Origin: Sphingomonas sp. PR090111-T3T-6A
Lineage (GTDB): Bacteria; Pseudomonadota; Alphaproteobacteria; Sphingomonadales; Sphingomonadaceae
Direction: 5' to 3'
Assembly: GCF_000383095.1 (NCBI RefSeq)
Contig: NZ_AORL01000021.1
Location: forward strand, 310,001-374,000
Length of the DNA stretch: 64,000 bases
Under the pieces are notes generated by a model that saw nothing but the letters and a program-made list of their open reading frames with translations, searched no databases and was not told where the DNA came from. This document shows, one piece after another, positions 1-8,847 of the stretch. Position 1 is the first letter of the stretch. Each line of letters begins with the position of its first letter. The translations under genes were made by a program, and so were the position numbers.

Positions 1-2372
1 TGGAGACGGAAACCGGCCATCGCCAGTCCCCGCAGGAGATCGCCGAGGGGATGATCGCCATTGCGGTCGCCAACATGGCGCACGCGATCAAGCGCATTTC
101 CGTCGCGCGGGGCCATGACGTCACGCGGTACACGCTGGCCTGCTTCGGCGGGGCGGGTGGGCAACATGCCTGCCTCGTCGCCGATGCGCTGGGCATGGAG
201 CGTGTGATGATCCATCCCTATGCCGGCGTGTTGTCGGCTTATGGCATGGGGCTGGCGGATCGCGCGGTGATGCGCGAGCGCACCGTGGCGTTGCCGCTCG
301 ATGCGGCGCACGGTGCGGCGATCGCATCCGAGGCGGAGCGGCTGGAGGCGGAGGCGCGCGCCGCGCTCGATGCGCCTCGCGTGGATATCCTCGGGCGCGC
401 TCATATCCGCTATGCGAGCGCGGATAGCCTGATCGAAGTCCCGCTCGGATCGATCGATGCCATGCGCACCGCTTTCGAGCAGCGGCACAGCGCGCGCTTC
501 GGCTTCGTCGGCGAAGGCGCGTTGGTGCTCGACATGCTCCAGGTCGAGGCCGTCGCCCGCTCGGACGAGTCCGTCCATCCCGCTCCGCCTGCGGGCAAGA
601 TCGATCCTCTGCCTCAGGCAAAGGTTGCGGCCTTCATGGAGGGCAAGCCGGTCGCGGCGCCGCTTTATCAGCGCGAGGATCTTCCCGAAGGCTGGTCGAC
701 GGCGGGACCGGCGTTGATTGTCGATGCCGTCTCGACGACGGTCGTGGAGCCCGGATGGACCGTCTCGGTCGACGGGCAGTGCAATCTCATCCTTCACCGC
801 GCGATAGCCCGGTCGGCGGCACAGAGCGGCGGAACGGCGCTCGATCCGGTACGGCTGGAGATTTTCTCTGGACTTTTCATGGCGATTGCCGAGGAAATGG
901 GGGCGGCGCTTCAACATTCGGCAGCCTCCGTCAACATCCGCGAACGGCTCGATTTCTCCTGCGCGATCTTCGACGCCGGCGGCTGCCTCATCGCCAACGC
1001 GCCGCATATGCCGGTCCATCTGGGATCGATGGGGGACAGCATCCGCGCCGTCATCGCGCGCCATGGGGAAGTGCTGAGGCCCGGCGACGCCTACGCGCTC
1101 AACGCTCCCTATGACGGCGGCACGCATTTGCCGGACATCACCGTCGTCATGCCGGTGTTCGTCGAAGGTGGAAGCAGGCCCGATTATTTCGTCGCCGCGC
1201 GGGGCCATCATGCGGACATCGGCGGGATCAGCCCGGGATCGATGCCGCCCGGCAGCACGTCGGTCGAGCAGGAGGGCGTGATCTTCGACGCCGTGCGGAT
1301 CGTTGCCGGCGGGCGCTTCCTCGAAGAAGATGTGCGGGCGCTGCTCGGTTCGGGCGCGTGGCCGGCGCGTAATCCGGACCAGAATATCGCCGATCTTCAG
1401 GCCCAGCTCGCCGCCTGCGCGCGCGGCGCTACCGAACTGGCGCGGATTGCCGGCGATTATGGGAAGGATGTCGTCGATGCCTACATGGGGCATGTCCAGT
1501 CCCACGCCGAGCAGGCCGTTCGTACACTTCTGACGCGCCTGTCCGACGGGCGCTTCGCCTATGAGATGGACGACGGGGCCGTTGTCCGCGTGGCCGTGTC
1601 GATCGATCGCGAGGCGCGCTCCGCTCGTGTCGATTTCACTGGTTCCAGCGCGCAACTTCCGAGCAATTTCAATGCGCCACGGTCGATTGTTCGCGCGGCG
1701 GTTCTCTATGTCTTCCGCACGCTGGTGGACGAGCCGATCCCGATGAACGACGGTTGCCTGCGGCCCGTGGAGATCATCGTACCGAAAGGGTCGATGCTCG
1801 ATCCGGGGCCGGAGGCGGCCGTGGTTGCCGGGAATGTGGAGACCAGCCAGGTCATCACCGACGCCCTGTTCGGCGCGCTCGGCGCCTGCGCGGCGGCGCA
1901 GGGGACGATGAACAACTTCACCTTCGGCAACGCCCGCGTCCAATATTATGAGACGATCGCGGGCGGCGCGGGCGCCGGGCCGGCATTCGACGGCGCTTCC
2001 GCCGTACAGACGCACATGACCAACAGCCGCCTCACCGATCCCGAGGTGTTGGAAACGCGCTTTCCCGTGCTGCTGGATGAATTTCGCATCCGGCGCGGTT
2101 CCGGCGGGGAGGGGCGGCATCGCGGCGGCGACGGCACGGTCCGCGCGATCCGCGCGCGGGAGCCGATGCAAGCGGGCATTCTCGCCAATCGCCGCCGCAT
2201 TCCGCCGTTTGGATTGGCAGGCGGCGGCACAGGAGCCCCCGGCCTCAATCGGGTCGAGCGCGCGGACGGGCGGATCGAGTCTCTGCCCGCCACTGCATCC
2301 GTTCAACTCGATAAGGGGGATCGCTTCGTGATCGAGACGCCCGGTGGTGGTGGTTATGGAGCGTCGCGCTGA
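1..2372 (+). CDS. 5-oxoprolinase / hydantoinase A-B fusion, C-terminal part (5' end outside window)
   Basis: The frame is open from base 3, so the gene begins upstream of the window; about 790 codons are visible. The family (ATP-dependent 5-oxoprolinase or N-methylhydantoinase, HyuA and HyuB fused) is usually about 1,200 residues, so roughly a third is missing. The first ~250 visible residues are the end of a hydantoinase A domain, with the glycine-rich CFGGAGGQHA segment. A hydantoinase B domain starts near visible residue 279 (LDPVRLEIF) and runs to the typical C-terminal ETPGGGGYG. The enzyme would open 5-oxoproline or a related cyclic imide using ATP. Its stop overlaps the next start by one base (TGATG), so it is translationally coupled to the DUF969/DUF979 genes. 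The family is secure; 5-oxoproline as substrate is inferred from the neighbours. Confidence 0.9.
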   Translation, partial: ETETGHRQSPQEIAEGMIAIAVANMAHAIKRISVARGHDVTRYTLACFGGAGGQHACLVADALGMERVMIHPYAGVLSAYGMGLADRAVMRERTVALPLDAAHGAAIASEAERLEAEARAALDAPRVDILGRAHIRYASADSLIEVPLGSIDAMRTAFEQRHSARFGFVGEGALVLDMLQVEAVARSDESVHPAPPAGKIDPLPQAKVAAFMEGKPVAAPLYQREDLPEGWSTAGPALIVDAVSTTVVEPGWTVSVDGQCNLILHRAIARSAAQSGGTALDPVRLEIFSGLFMAIAEEMGAALQHSAASVNIRERLDFSCAIFDAGGCLIANAPHMPVHLGSMGDSIRAVIARHGEVLRPGDAYALNAPYDGGTHLPDITVVMPVFVEGGSRPDYFVAARGHHADIGGISPGSMPPGSTSVEQEGVIFDAVRIVAGGRFLEEDVRALLGSGAWPARNPDQNIADLQAQLAACARGATELARIAGDYGKDVVDAYMGHVQSHAEQAVRTLLTRLSDGRFAYEMDDGAVVRVAVSIDREARSARVDFTGSSAQLPSNFNAPRSIVRAAVLYVFRTLVDEPIPMNDGCLRPVEIIVPKGSMLDPGPEAAVVAGNVETSQVITDALFGALGACAAAQGTMNNFTFGNARVQYYETIAGGAGAGPAFDGASAVQTHMTNSRLTDPEVLETRFPVLLDEFRIRRGSGGEGRHRGGDGTVRAIRAREPMQAGILANRRRIPPFGLAGGGTGAPGLNRVERADGRIESLPATASVQLDKGDRFVIETPGGGGYGASR

Positions 2373-3040
2373 TGCTGGTGCTGGCCGGGATCGCGGTGAT
2401 CGCGCTCGGCTTCCTGCTGCGCTTCAATCCGCTGCTGGTGGTGGCGGCCTCCGCCGCCGTGACGGGGCTGGCAGCAGGGCTGGACCCGTTGGCGATCCTC
2501 GCAGCCTTCGGAAAGGCTTTCAACAGCGCGCGCTATATCTCTGTTATATGGGTTATCCTGCCACTGATCGGCCTGCTGGAGCGCTATGGTCTCCAGGCTC
2601 GTGCACGTGCGCTGATCGAGCGGTTTGGGCAAGCCACTGCGGGCCGATTGCTGATGGTCTATCTCCTGTTCCGGCAATTGAGTGCAGCATTGGGGCTCAC
2701 GACCATCGCCGGACCGGCGGTGACGGTACGGCCGCTGCTCGCACCCATGACGGAGGCGCTGGCGGAGCGTCAGACGGGTGAACTGGATGAGGCTGAGCGC
2801 GAGCATATCCGGGCGCTGGCCGCGGCCACGGACAATGTTGGCCTGTTCTTCGGCGAGGATATCTTCCTCGCGATCGGCTCGATCCTGCTGATGAAGGGGT
2901 TGCTGGAGCAGTATGGCATCCGGCTGGAGCCCTTCCAGCTTTCGCTGTGGGCGATCCCGAGCGCGATCGCCGCCTTCCTGATCCACGGGGCACGGCTCTG
3001 GTGGCTCGACCGGCGGCTGGCGAGGAAGCGCGCGGCATGA
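2372..3040 (+). CDS. DUF969 family membrane protein
   Basis: This 222-aa protein is rich in hydrophobic segments (near residues 1-20, 25-45, 55-70, 95-115, 165-180 and 190-205) and matches DUF969 in length and character. DUF969 proteins are nearly always encoded next to DUF979, as here, and such pairs recur beside pyroglutamyl-peptidase or 5-oxoprolinase genes. A two-subunit inner-membrane permease for 5-oxoproline is therefore a reasonable inference, not something the sequence proves. The start ATG overlaps the preceding stop, and the stop overlaps the DUF979 start (ATGA). Confidence 0.85.
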   Translation: MLVLAGIAVIALGFLLRFNPLLVVAASAAVTGLAAGLDPLAILAAFGKAFNSARYISVIWVILPLIGLLERYGLQARARALIERFGQATAGRLLMVYLLFRQLSAALGLTTIAGPAVTVRPLLAPMTEALAERQTGELDEAEREHIRALAAATDNVGLFFGEDIFLAIGSILLMKGLLEQYGIRLEPFQLSLWAIPSAIAAFLIHGARLWWLDRRLARKRAA

Positions 3041-3942
3041 TCGGATTGCCGTTCGTCTATACCGTCACGGGGCTGTTGTTCGGGTTCTATGCCCTGCTGT
3101 CGGCCTGGGATCGGCGGCCGGGCAATGCCGGCTTTTGGGGGCTCATGGCGCTGAGCTTTTTGCTGGGCGACCGGATCGGCGATATCGGCAATGGCGTGCT
3201 GGCGCTCGGCCTCGTCGCGATTGCCGGGGCGGGGCTGATGCGTCCGGCGCGCGCCATGCAGGATGGCGTCGCGCCGCGCGGCGATGCGCTGTTCGTTCCC
3301 GTGCTGATCGTGCCGGCGGCGGCGCTGGGCGGTACGATTCTGGCGCGTGCGCGGCCCGACTGGCTCGACCCGCAGCAGGCGACGCTGGTGGCGCTCGTCG
3401 CGGGTGTGCTGGTGGCGCTCGGTGTGGCGTGCCTCTGGCTCCGGCCGCGCCCAGAGACGCCGTTCCGGGAAGGATTGCGGCTGATGGACTCGGTCGGCTG
3501 GGCGGTGGTGCTGCCGCAGATGCTCGTGAGCCTCGGCGCCATCTTCGCGCTGTCCGGCGTAGGGACGGTGGTGGGCACGCTGCTGGGGATGGTTATTCCG
3601 GAAGGGAGCCTGATCGGCGCGGCCATCGTCTATGGCGTGGGGATGGCGCTGTTCACCATCGTGATGGGCAATGCTTTCGCGGCCTTTCCGGTGATGATGG
3701 CGGCGGTGGGGTTGCCGCTGCTGATCCACGGCCATCACGGCAATGCGGCGGCGATCAGCGCGATCGGGATGCTGTCCGGCTTCTGCGGGACGCTGCTGAC
3801 GCCCATGGCGGCTAATTTCAACATCGTACCGGCCGCTCTTCTCGAACTGCGGAACCGCAACGGCGTGGTCCGCGCGCAGATGGCGACGGCGCTGCCCTTG
3901 CTCGCCGTCAACATCGCGCTGATGATCTGGCTGGCATTCTAG
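3037..3942 (+). CDS. DUF979 family membrane protein
   Basis: This 301-aa polytopic membrane protein has about eight hydrophobic segments and a C-terminal half typical of DUF979, including the SGFCGTLLTPMAANFN region. The start at 3037 was chosen because its ATG overlaps the DUF969 stop (ATGA); a longer open frame from 2947 has a polar N-terminus unlike the family. It probably forms a transporter with the DUF969 protein. Its place between the oxoprolinase and the DUF2891 gene suggests the substrate is 5-oxoproline or a pyroglutamyl compound. The function has not been shown for this protein. Confidence 0.85.
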   Translation: MIGLPFVYTVTGLLFGFYALLSAWDRRPGNAGFWGLMALSFLLGDRIGDIGNGVLALGLVAIAGAGLMRPARAMQDGVAPRGDALFVPVLIVPAAALGGTILARARPDWLDPQQATLVALVAGVLVALGVACLWLRPRPETPFREGLRLMDSVGWAVVLPQMLVSLGAIFALSGVGTVVGTLLGMVIPEGSLIGAAIVYGVGMALFTIVMGNAFAAFPVMMAAVGLPLLIHGHHGNAAAISAIGMLSGFCGTLLTPMAANFNIVPAALLELRNRNGVVRAQMATALPLLAVNIALMIWLAF

Positions 3943-3953
3943 AAGGACGAACG

Positions 3954-4937
3954 ATGCTTTCCGTTGAGACCGCCACCCTCTTCGCACGCCTGACGCTGGG
4001 CCATGTGGGGCGGGAATATCCGAACAAGCTCGATCATGTGATGGCGGGCCCGGAGGGTGTGCGGAGCCCTTCGGAGTTGCATCCCATCTTCTACGGCAGT
4101 TTCGACTGGCATAGCTGCGTGCATGGCTGGTGGCAGTTGCTGCGTATTCGCCGGCTTTTCCCCGGAACGCCCGAGGCGGCCGCCATCACGGCGCGAGCCG
4201 ACGAGATGCTCGTGGCCGAAAAAGTGGCAGGCGAACTCGCCTATCTGGAGCGGCCCACTTCGGCCGGTTTCGAGCGCCCTTATGGCTGGGCGTGGCTGCT
4301 GGCGCTGCATGGTGAGGCGGAGCGGACCCCATGGGGAGTCGCGCTGGAGCCTCTGGCGCGGGCTTTTGCCGACAGATTCAGGGCTTATCTGCCGAAGCTC
4401 ACTTACGCGATCAGGAGCGGGGGTCATTTCAACACCGCGTTCGGGCTCGTCCTCGCGCAGGATTGGGCTCGGGCGCATGATCCGGAATTAGCGGTGCTGA
4501 TCGGGGAGCGCGCCCGCGCATGGTATGGCGAGGATCGCGCCTGTCAGGCGTGGGAGCCGAGCGGGGACGACTTCCTGTCGCCCGCGCTGATCGAGGCCCT
4601 GCTCATGAGCCGGCTTCTCGATGGCGCGGATTTCGCGGCGTGGTTCGCGGATTTCCTGCCCGATGCGTTGGATTCCAAACCGGCGACGCTGTTCACCCCG
4701 GCGTATGTCTCGGATCGGAGCGACGGCAAGATCGCCCATCTCGACGGGCTCAATCTCAGCCGGGCGTGGTGCTGGCGGGGAATCGCTGCGGCGTTGGGTG
4801 CGAAGCATCCGGTTGCGGTTGTGGCGGAAGAGGCGGCGGAACGGCATCTCGCTGCCAGCCTGCCGCATGTGGAGGGCGACTATATGGGCGAGCATTGGCT
4901 CGCCACCTTCGCTCTGCTTGCGCTGGAGCGGGGCTGA
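3954..4937 (+). CDS. DUF2891 family protein
   Basis: This 327-aa soluble protein carries the DUF2891 signature HPIFYGSFDWHSCVHG near residue 43 and further His/Trp-rich segments (HWLATF near the end). It has no signal peptide or membrane segment. It starts 11 bases after the DUF979 stop with a good ribosome-binding site (AAGGACGA) and is the last gene of the oxoprolinase cluster. The alpha-helical, aromatic-lined look of the family suggests an enzyme, but I know of no established activity. The context suggests a step in pyroglutamyl or 5-oxoproline metabolism. Its stop lies in a palindrome shared with the convergent PilZ gene. Confidence 0.85.
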   Translation: MLSVETATLFARLTLGHVGREYPNKLDHVMAGPEGVRSPSELHPIFYGSFDWHSCVHGWWQLLRIRRLFPGTPEAAAITARADEMLVAEKVAGELAYLERPTSAGFERPYGWAWLLALHGEAERTPWGVALEPLARAFADRFRAYLPKLTYAIRSGGHFNTAFGLVLAQDWARAHDPELAVLIGERARAWYGEDRACQAWEPSGDDFLSPALIEALLMSRLLDGADFAAWFADFLPDALDSKPATLFTPAYVSDRSDGKIAHLDGLNLSRAWCWRGIAAALGAKHPVAVVAEEAAERHLAASLPHVEGDYMGEHWLATFALLALERG

Positions 4938-4947
4938 GCCTCAGCCC
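4931..4947. terminator. Palindrome spanning two convergent stop codons
   Basis: The 17-base perfect inverted repeat GGGCTGAG-C-CTCAGCCC contains the TGA of the DUF2891 gene on one strand and the TGA of the PilZ gene on the other. It could form a short hairpin in both transcripts. No T tract follows, so it is at best a weak bidirectional terminator. Confidence 0.4.
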
Positions 4948-5252
4948 GAGAGCTGTTGCCGCCCACGGCTGATGAGGTGGTGCTCGTCGATCGGATTGTC
5001 GAACGCCACGCCGAAGCGGTGATCCTCCACCCAGGCAACCCGGCCGTTCACGCGCAGATCCTCATGGATCAGCACGACACGTTCGTCGCGCGCCGGGGGC
5101 GCGTCGGCGTCCAGCTTCGCGCCCGAATGGGAGATGTTGAGCAGGTGCACCTCGACGACGCCCTGATCGCATTCCATCCGGGCGGTCAGCAGCAAACGCG
5201 AACGCTTGTTGTCACGCTTGTCCTGCGGCAACTCGAACGCCGATGCAGCCAT
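4941..5252 (-). CDS. PilZ domain protein (c-di-GMP receptor-like)
   Basis: The 103-aa protein is a single PilZ domain. An arginine-rich N-terminal switch (KRDNKRSR, residues 12-19) is followed by a beta strand and the NISHSGAKL motif, which fits the (D/N)xSxxG signature. PilZ domains bind cyclic di-GMP through these two motifs, so this is a likely single-domain c-di-GMP adaptor. A PAS-GGDEF-EAL enzyme is encoded about 52 kb away in the same window. Nothing nearby identifies its target. Confidence 0.88.
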   Translation of the reverse strand: MAASAFELPQDKRDNKRSRLLLTARMECDQGVVEVHLLNISHSGAKLDADAPPARDERVVLIHEDLRVNGRVAWVEDHRFGVAFDNPIDEHHLISRGRQQLSG

Positions 5253-5322
5253 ACCCCTCGTCTCCCACGGGCGTCGTCGCCCACGTTCATGCCACAGGAA
5301 GTGCTAAAGGCGGGTTAAGACT

Positions 5323-6564
5323 TTAGGCCAGTTCCCGCAGATCCAGCGCTTCCAGCAGAGCCTTGCGCGCCTCGACCGCCGCGAGCCAGGCGCCCAGCGT
5401 CTCGATCTCGGCTGTCGTCACGCGCTCGGGCCAATGCGCCTCGATAACGCCGGCGAGGCGATCGAGTTTCGTCTCGTCGACGAGGAAGCGCGGGTCCACC
5501 GTCGCCGGATCACAGACGACGCGCAGGCGCAGGCAGGCGGGGCCGCCGCCATTGGCCATGGATTCGCGCACGTCGACCGGGATCAGCCGACGGATCGGCC
5601 CATTGCCGGCGACCAGTGCCTCCAGCCATTGCCAGACCCGTCCGACATGGCGCGCCTCGGTCGGCAGGATCAGCGCCATGCCACCGCCGTCGGGGAGCGT
5701 GACGAGCTGGGCGTTGAACAGATAGCTGGCGATGGCGTCGGAGAGGCTCACCGCCTCGGCCGGAACCTCGATGATCTCGACCGAGGGCAGCCGCTCGCGC
5801 AGATCGGCGAAGAAGCGCTGCTTGTCGGCGAAGGCGTGCTCGTGGGCAAACAGCACGCGCTCGTTGGCGACGGCGACCACATCATTGTGGAACGCGCCAG
5901 CCGTGATCGCCTCGTCGGACTGGCGAACGAACAACGCCTGGCCGAGCCCGTGCCGGCGCACGATGGCGGCACTGGCCTGAAGATGTTGGCGAGCCGGGAA
6001 GGGGCCGCCGGCCTCGCCATAGACGAACACCTCGACGCCGGGCGCGCCATGATGCTCGCACAGGCGCATATGGTTGGCGGCGCCTTCATCTCCGAAGGGC
6101 GCGGGGACCGGGCCGTGGACGGCGAAGGCACGCTCGTCTGCGAAGGCGAGGCGGAGCTGGGCGAGCGTCCCCGGCCATTCATGGCTGCGATGCGGCATCG
6201 TCACCAGATTGGCGACGGTCAGGTGGCAGCGGCCGTCCCCGGTGTCGGCGGCGGGCGAGACGGTCGCGGCATTGGCCGCCCACATCGCGGACGCCGAGGT
6301 CGCCGCCGGCCAGAGCGGCCCCGCATTCGCCACGTCGGTCGCGAGCGAGGCGAGCCACTCGCCATCCGGCCGGCGATGAGGGAGCAGGATGCCCTGCGTC
6401 AGCCCCAGCGCGAGGTTTGCGCGCATCTTGGCGAGGCCCTGAAGCGCGGCCGCACGGGGGTGCGAGGCCTGCCCCGCATTCTTCTTCGAGGCGAGATTGC
6501 CGAGGCTCAAACCCGCATAATTGTGGGTAGGGCCGACGATCCCGTCGAAATTGATCTCGACCAT
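5323..6564 (-). CDS. astB: N-succinylarginine dihydrolase AstB
   Basis: AstB is the second enzyme of the arginine succinyltransferase pathway. It hydrolyses N2-succinylarginine to N2-succinylornithine, CO2 and ammonia. The protein is 413 aa from the ATG at 6564 (MVEINFDGIVGPTHNYAGL), which matches how the family begins and leaves a 10-base gap after astA. A further ATG at 6588 would add eight residues and overlap the end of astA; it has a better purine-rich upstream sequence, so the start is uncertain by eight codons. Family hallmarks include the GPTHNYAGLS N-terminus, the central HNDVVAV segment and a late GGGPACLRLRV block. It is last in the minus-strand M20 hydrolase-astA-astB set. Confidence 0.95.
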   Translation of the reverse strand: MVEINFDGIVGPTHNYAGLSLGNLASKKNAGQASHPRAAALQGLAKMRANLALGLTQGILLPHRRPDGEWLASLATDVANAGPLWPAATSASAMWAANAATVSPAADTGDGRCHLTVANLVTMPHRSHEWPGTLAQLRLAFADERAFAVHGPVPAPFGDEGAANHMRLCEHHGAPGVEVFVYGEAGGPFPARQHLQASAAIVRRHGLGQALFVRQSDEAITAGAFHNDVVAVANERVLFAHEHAFADKQRFFADLRERLPSVEIIEVPAEAVSLSDAIASYLFNAQLVTLPDGGGMALILPTEARHVGRVWQWLEALVAGNGPIRRLIPVDVRESMANGGGPACLRLRVVCDPATVDPRFLVDETKLDRLAGVIEAHWPERVTTAEIETLGAWLAAVEARKALLEALDLRELA

Positions 6565-6574
6565 CCGGCCGGGC

Positions 6575-7588
6575 TCAACGAATGGCATAGGTCACCCCGT
6601 CGCCCACCGACGCGCCCAGCAGGGCGGCGCTCTCGGCGCTGATGGCGACGCCGCCGTCGCGCTCCTCGATCATTGCGTGGATGGCGACGAAATCCTGCAA
6701 CAGCCCATGCGACATCAGCGCGCGCTGCCCGCCTTCGGCGTCGATGGCGACGATCTTCGCGTCCACCGCATCACGGACGGTGCGGATCTGGTCGGTTGCG
6801 GCGGCCATGCTCGGGCCGCCGTCGAAGATGTCGATATAGCCCTCGTGGGCGAAGCCTTCGCTTTCCAGCATCCGCATGGCGGCGCGGCCGGTCGGATGCG
6901 GCATCCCCATCACCGCGCGCGCCGTCTCCGGCAGCATGGCGGTGTAGATCGGGTGCTTGGGCATCAGATCGGCGATGAACTGGTTGCCGTGGACGGCGTT
7001 GAACTGGTCTGCCTCCTGAAAGCTCATGCCGAAGAATTTGCCGGCGAGGCCATCCCAGAAGGGCGATCCGCCCGCCTCGTCGATCACACCGCGCAGCTCC
7101 GCGATCACACGGTCGCCGAAGCGGCGACGGTGCTGGCGGATGAAGAGATAGCGCGAGCGGGCGAGCAGCAGGCCCAGCCCCCCCGCGCGCTCGCGGGGAT
7201 GGAGGAAGAGGCCGCCGACCTCGGACGCGCCCTCCAGATCGGTGGTGAGCGTCAGCATCTCGGCGCGGAAGGTGCGGCCGAGTTCCTGACTGGTCTGGCT
7301 CAGCACGCCGGTCCGATAGCTGTAGAAAGGCCAGTGCTGCCCGATCTTGGAGAAGACCTGCGCGGTGCCGCGCACCTGCCCGGTCTCGCTGTTCTCCAGC
7401 ATCAGGACGTAGATGTCGTCGCCGGTGGTGTCGGCCTCCTTGGCGAAGGCGTTGGCCGAGCGGGCGAGCTTGGCGGCCAGGGCATCGCGATCGGGCGGGA
7501 GGTTGGTGAAGCCGCCACCGGTCAGCTTGGCCAGCTCGTAGAGCGAGCCGAGATCGGCGATGCGGGATGCGCGGATGCGGAAGCTCAT
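6575..7588 (-). CDS. astA: Arginine N-succinyltransferase AstA
   Basis: AstA transfers succinyl from succinyl-CoA to arginine, the first step of arginine breakdown to glutamate and succinate. The 337-aa protein begins MSFRIRASRIADLGSLYELA and has the FWDGLAGKFFGMSFQEAD and HPIYTAMLP segments characteristic of the family. The start at 7588 was chosen by homology and because the ATG overlaps the stop of the upstream hydrolase (ATGA); the long open frame upstream is antisense-like arginine-rich sequence. astC and astD are not in this window. Confidence 0.95.
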   Translation of the reverse strand: MSFRIRASRIADLGSLYELAKLTGGGFTNLPPDRDALAAKLARSANAFAKEADTTGDDIYVLMLENSETGQVRGTAQVFSKIGQHWPFYSYRTGVLSQTSQELGRTFRAEMLTLTTDLEGASEVGGLFLHPRERAGGLGLLLARSRYLFIRQHRRRFGDRVIAELRGVIDEAGGSPFWDGLAGKFFGMSFQEADQFNAVHGNQFIADLMPKHPIYTAMLPETARAVMGMPHPTGRAAMRMLESEGFAHEGYIDIFDGGPSMAAATDQIRTVRDAVDAKIVAIDAEGGQRALMSHGLLQDFVAIHAMIEERDGGVAISAESAALLGASVGDGVTYAIR

Positions 7589-8796
7589 GCGCGGCCCCGC
7601 TCGGCCAGTTGCAGCAAGACAAGCGCGGACAGGCGGGCCCTCTCGGCCAGGCTCTCGACGATCAGAAATTCCTCCCCGGAGTGAATGGCGCCTCCGCGGG
7701 CGCCCATTGTATCGACCACGGGCACGCCCGCCGCCGCTATGTTGTTGCCGTCGCATACACCGCCGCTGGGCGCCCAGGCGATGCTTTGCCCGATCGCCTC
7801 GCCGCATTCGCGCACCAGCTCGAACAGCTTTTCGGTCTGAGGGCTGAGCGGCTTGGGCGGGCGGGCGAAGCTGCCGTGCATGTGGATGTGGACGTCGTGC
7901 TCTTCGGCCACCATCGCGATCGCCGCGTCGATATGGCTCTTGGCGCGCAGCTCGTCCTCAGGCGCGGTGGGGCGCAGGTTGACGCGAAGCACGGCATGAT
8001 CGGGCACGACATTGTTGGGTCCGCCGCCGTCGATCTTGGCGGGGTTGACGGTGAGGCGCGGGCCGGCCGCCTTGGCGAGGCGGAGCGCGAGGTCGGCGGC
8101 GGCGAGCACCGCGTTGCGGCCGTCCTCGGGGTTGCGTCCGGCGTGGGCGCTGCGGCCGGTGATGATGATCGAGAAATTGCCGCTGCCCGGCCGCGCGCCC
8201 GCGAGCAGACCGTCGGGCCGTGCCGAGGGCTCGTAGGTGAGTGCCGCCACCTTGCCCTTGGCGGCGCGCGCGATCAGCCCTGCCGAGCCGTGCGAGCCGG
8301 TCTCCTCGTCCGAGTTGATGACGACCTCATAACCCACGCGGTCGCGGAGCGGGCTCGCCTCCAGCGCGGTCAGCGCGGCGAGCATGATGGCGAGGCCGCC
8401 CTTCATGTCCGCGACGCCGGGGCCGTTGATGCGCCCGTCATCGAGCTGGACGGTCTGCTGGAAGGGATGGTCGGCGGCGAACACCGTGTCCATGTGTCCG
8501 GTCAGCAGGAGCTGCACCGGAGCGGTGGGCCGCACCGCGAGATGGAGGTTGCGCCCGCGCTTGATCTCGCGCGTCGCTCCGTCGGGAAGGATGCTCTCGA
8601 CCGGATCGGCCGCCAGCAGCTCCACCTTGCCCGGCAGCACGGAGAAGGCATCCGCCAACCTGGCGGCCACCGTCTTCAGGCCGGCGAGATTGCCCGTCCC
8701 GCTGTTGATCGCGGCCCAGTCGAGCGTCTGCTCCAGCATCGGTTGACCGGCGGCGCGATCGAGAATGAGACGGTGCTCTGCGCGAAGCGAAAACAT
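7585..8796 (-). CDS. M20 family metallohydrolase in the ast operon (candidate desuccinylase)
   Basis: This 403-aa protein is an M20/ArgE/DapE-type metallopeptidase. Metal ligands are visible in GHMDTVF (His and Asp), GPGVADMKGG (bridging Asp) and NSDEETGS (catalytic Glu and ligand Glu), with a dimerisation-domain segment SAHAGRNPEDGRNA and a late His in GGAIHSGEE. It is first in the operon and overlaps astA. Classical ast operons need AstE to remove succinate from succinylglutamate, and AstE belongs to a different metallopeptidase family. An M20 deacylase here is a natural candidate to do that job. This role is inferred from position. The start was set at MFSLRAEH; a TTG 12 codons upstream is possible. 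Confidence 0.85.
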   Translation of the reverse strand: MFSLRAEHRLILDRAAGQPMLEQTLDWAAINSGTGNLAGLKTVAARLADAFSVLPGKVELLAADPVESILPDGATREIKRGRNLHLAVRPTAPVQLLLTGHMDTVFAADHPFQQTVQLDDGRINGPGVADMKGGLAIMLAALTALEASPLRDRVGYEVVINSDEETGSHGSAGLIARAAKGKVAALTYEPSARPDGLLAGARPGSGNFSIIITGRSAHAGRNPEDGRNAVLAAADLALRLAKAAGPRLTVNPAKIDGGGPNNVVPDHAVLRVNLRPTAPEDELRAKSHIDAAIAMVAEEHDVHIHMHGSFARPPKPLSPQTEKLFELVRECGEAIGQSIAWAPSGGVCDGNNIAAAGVPVVDTMGARGGAIHSGEEFLIVESLAERARLSALVLLQLAERGRA

Positions 8797-8847
8797 GGGC
8801 GGAGGCTTAGAACGAAGAGCGCTCCGGGGCAAATCGTAGCGGCGGTG

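Noticed and set aside
5434-6642. Long open frame (about 400 codons) opposite astB
   Set aside because: It mirrors the codon pattern of astB on the other strand, a common effect of high third-position GC. It has no domain, ribosome-binding site or protein-like composition.
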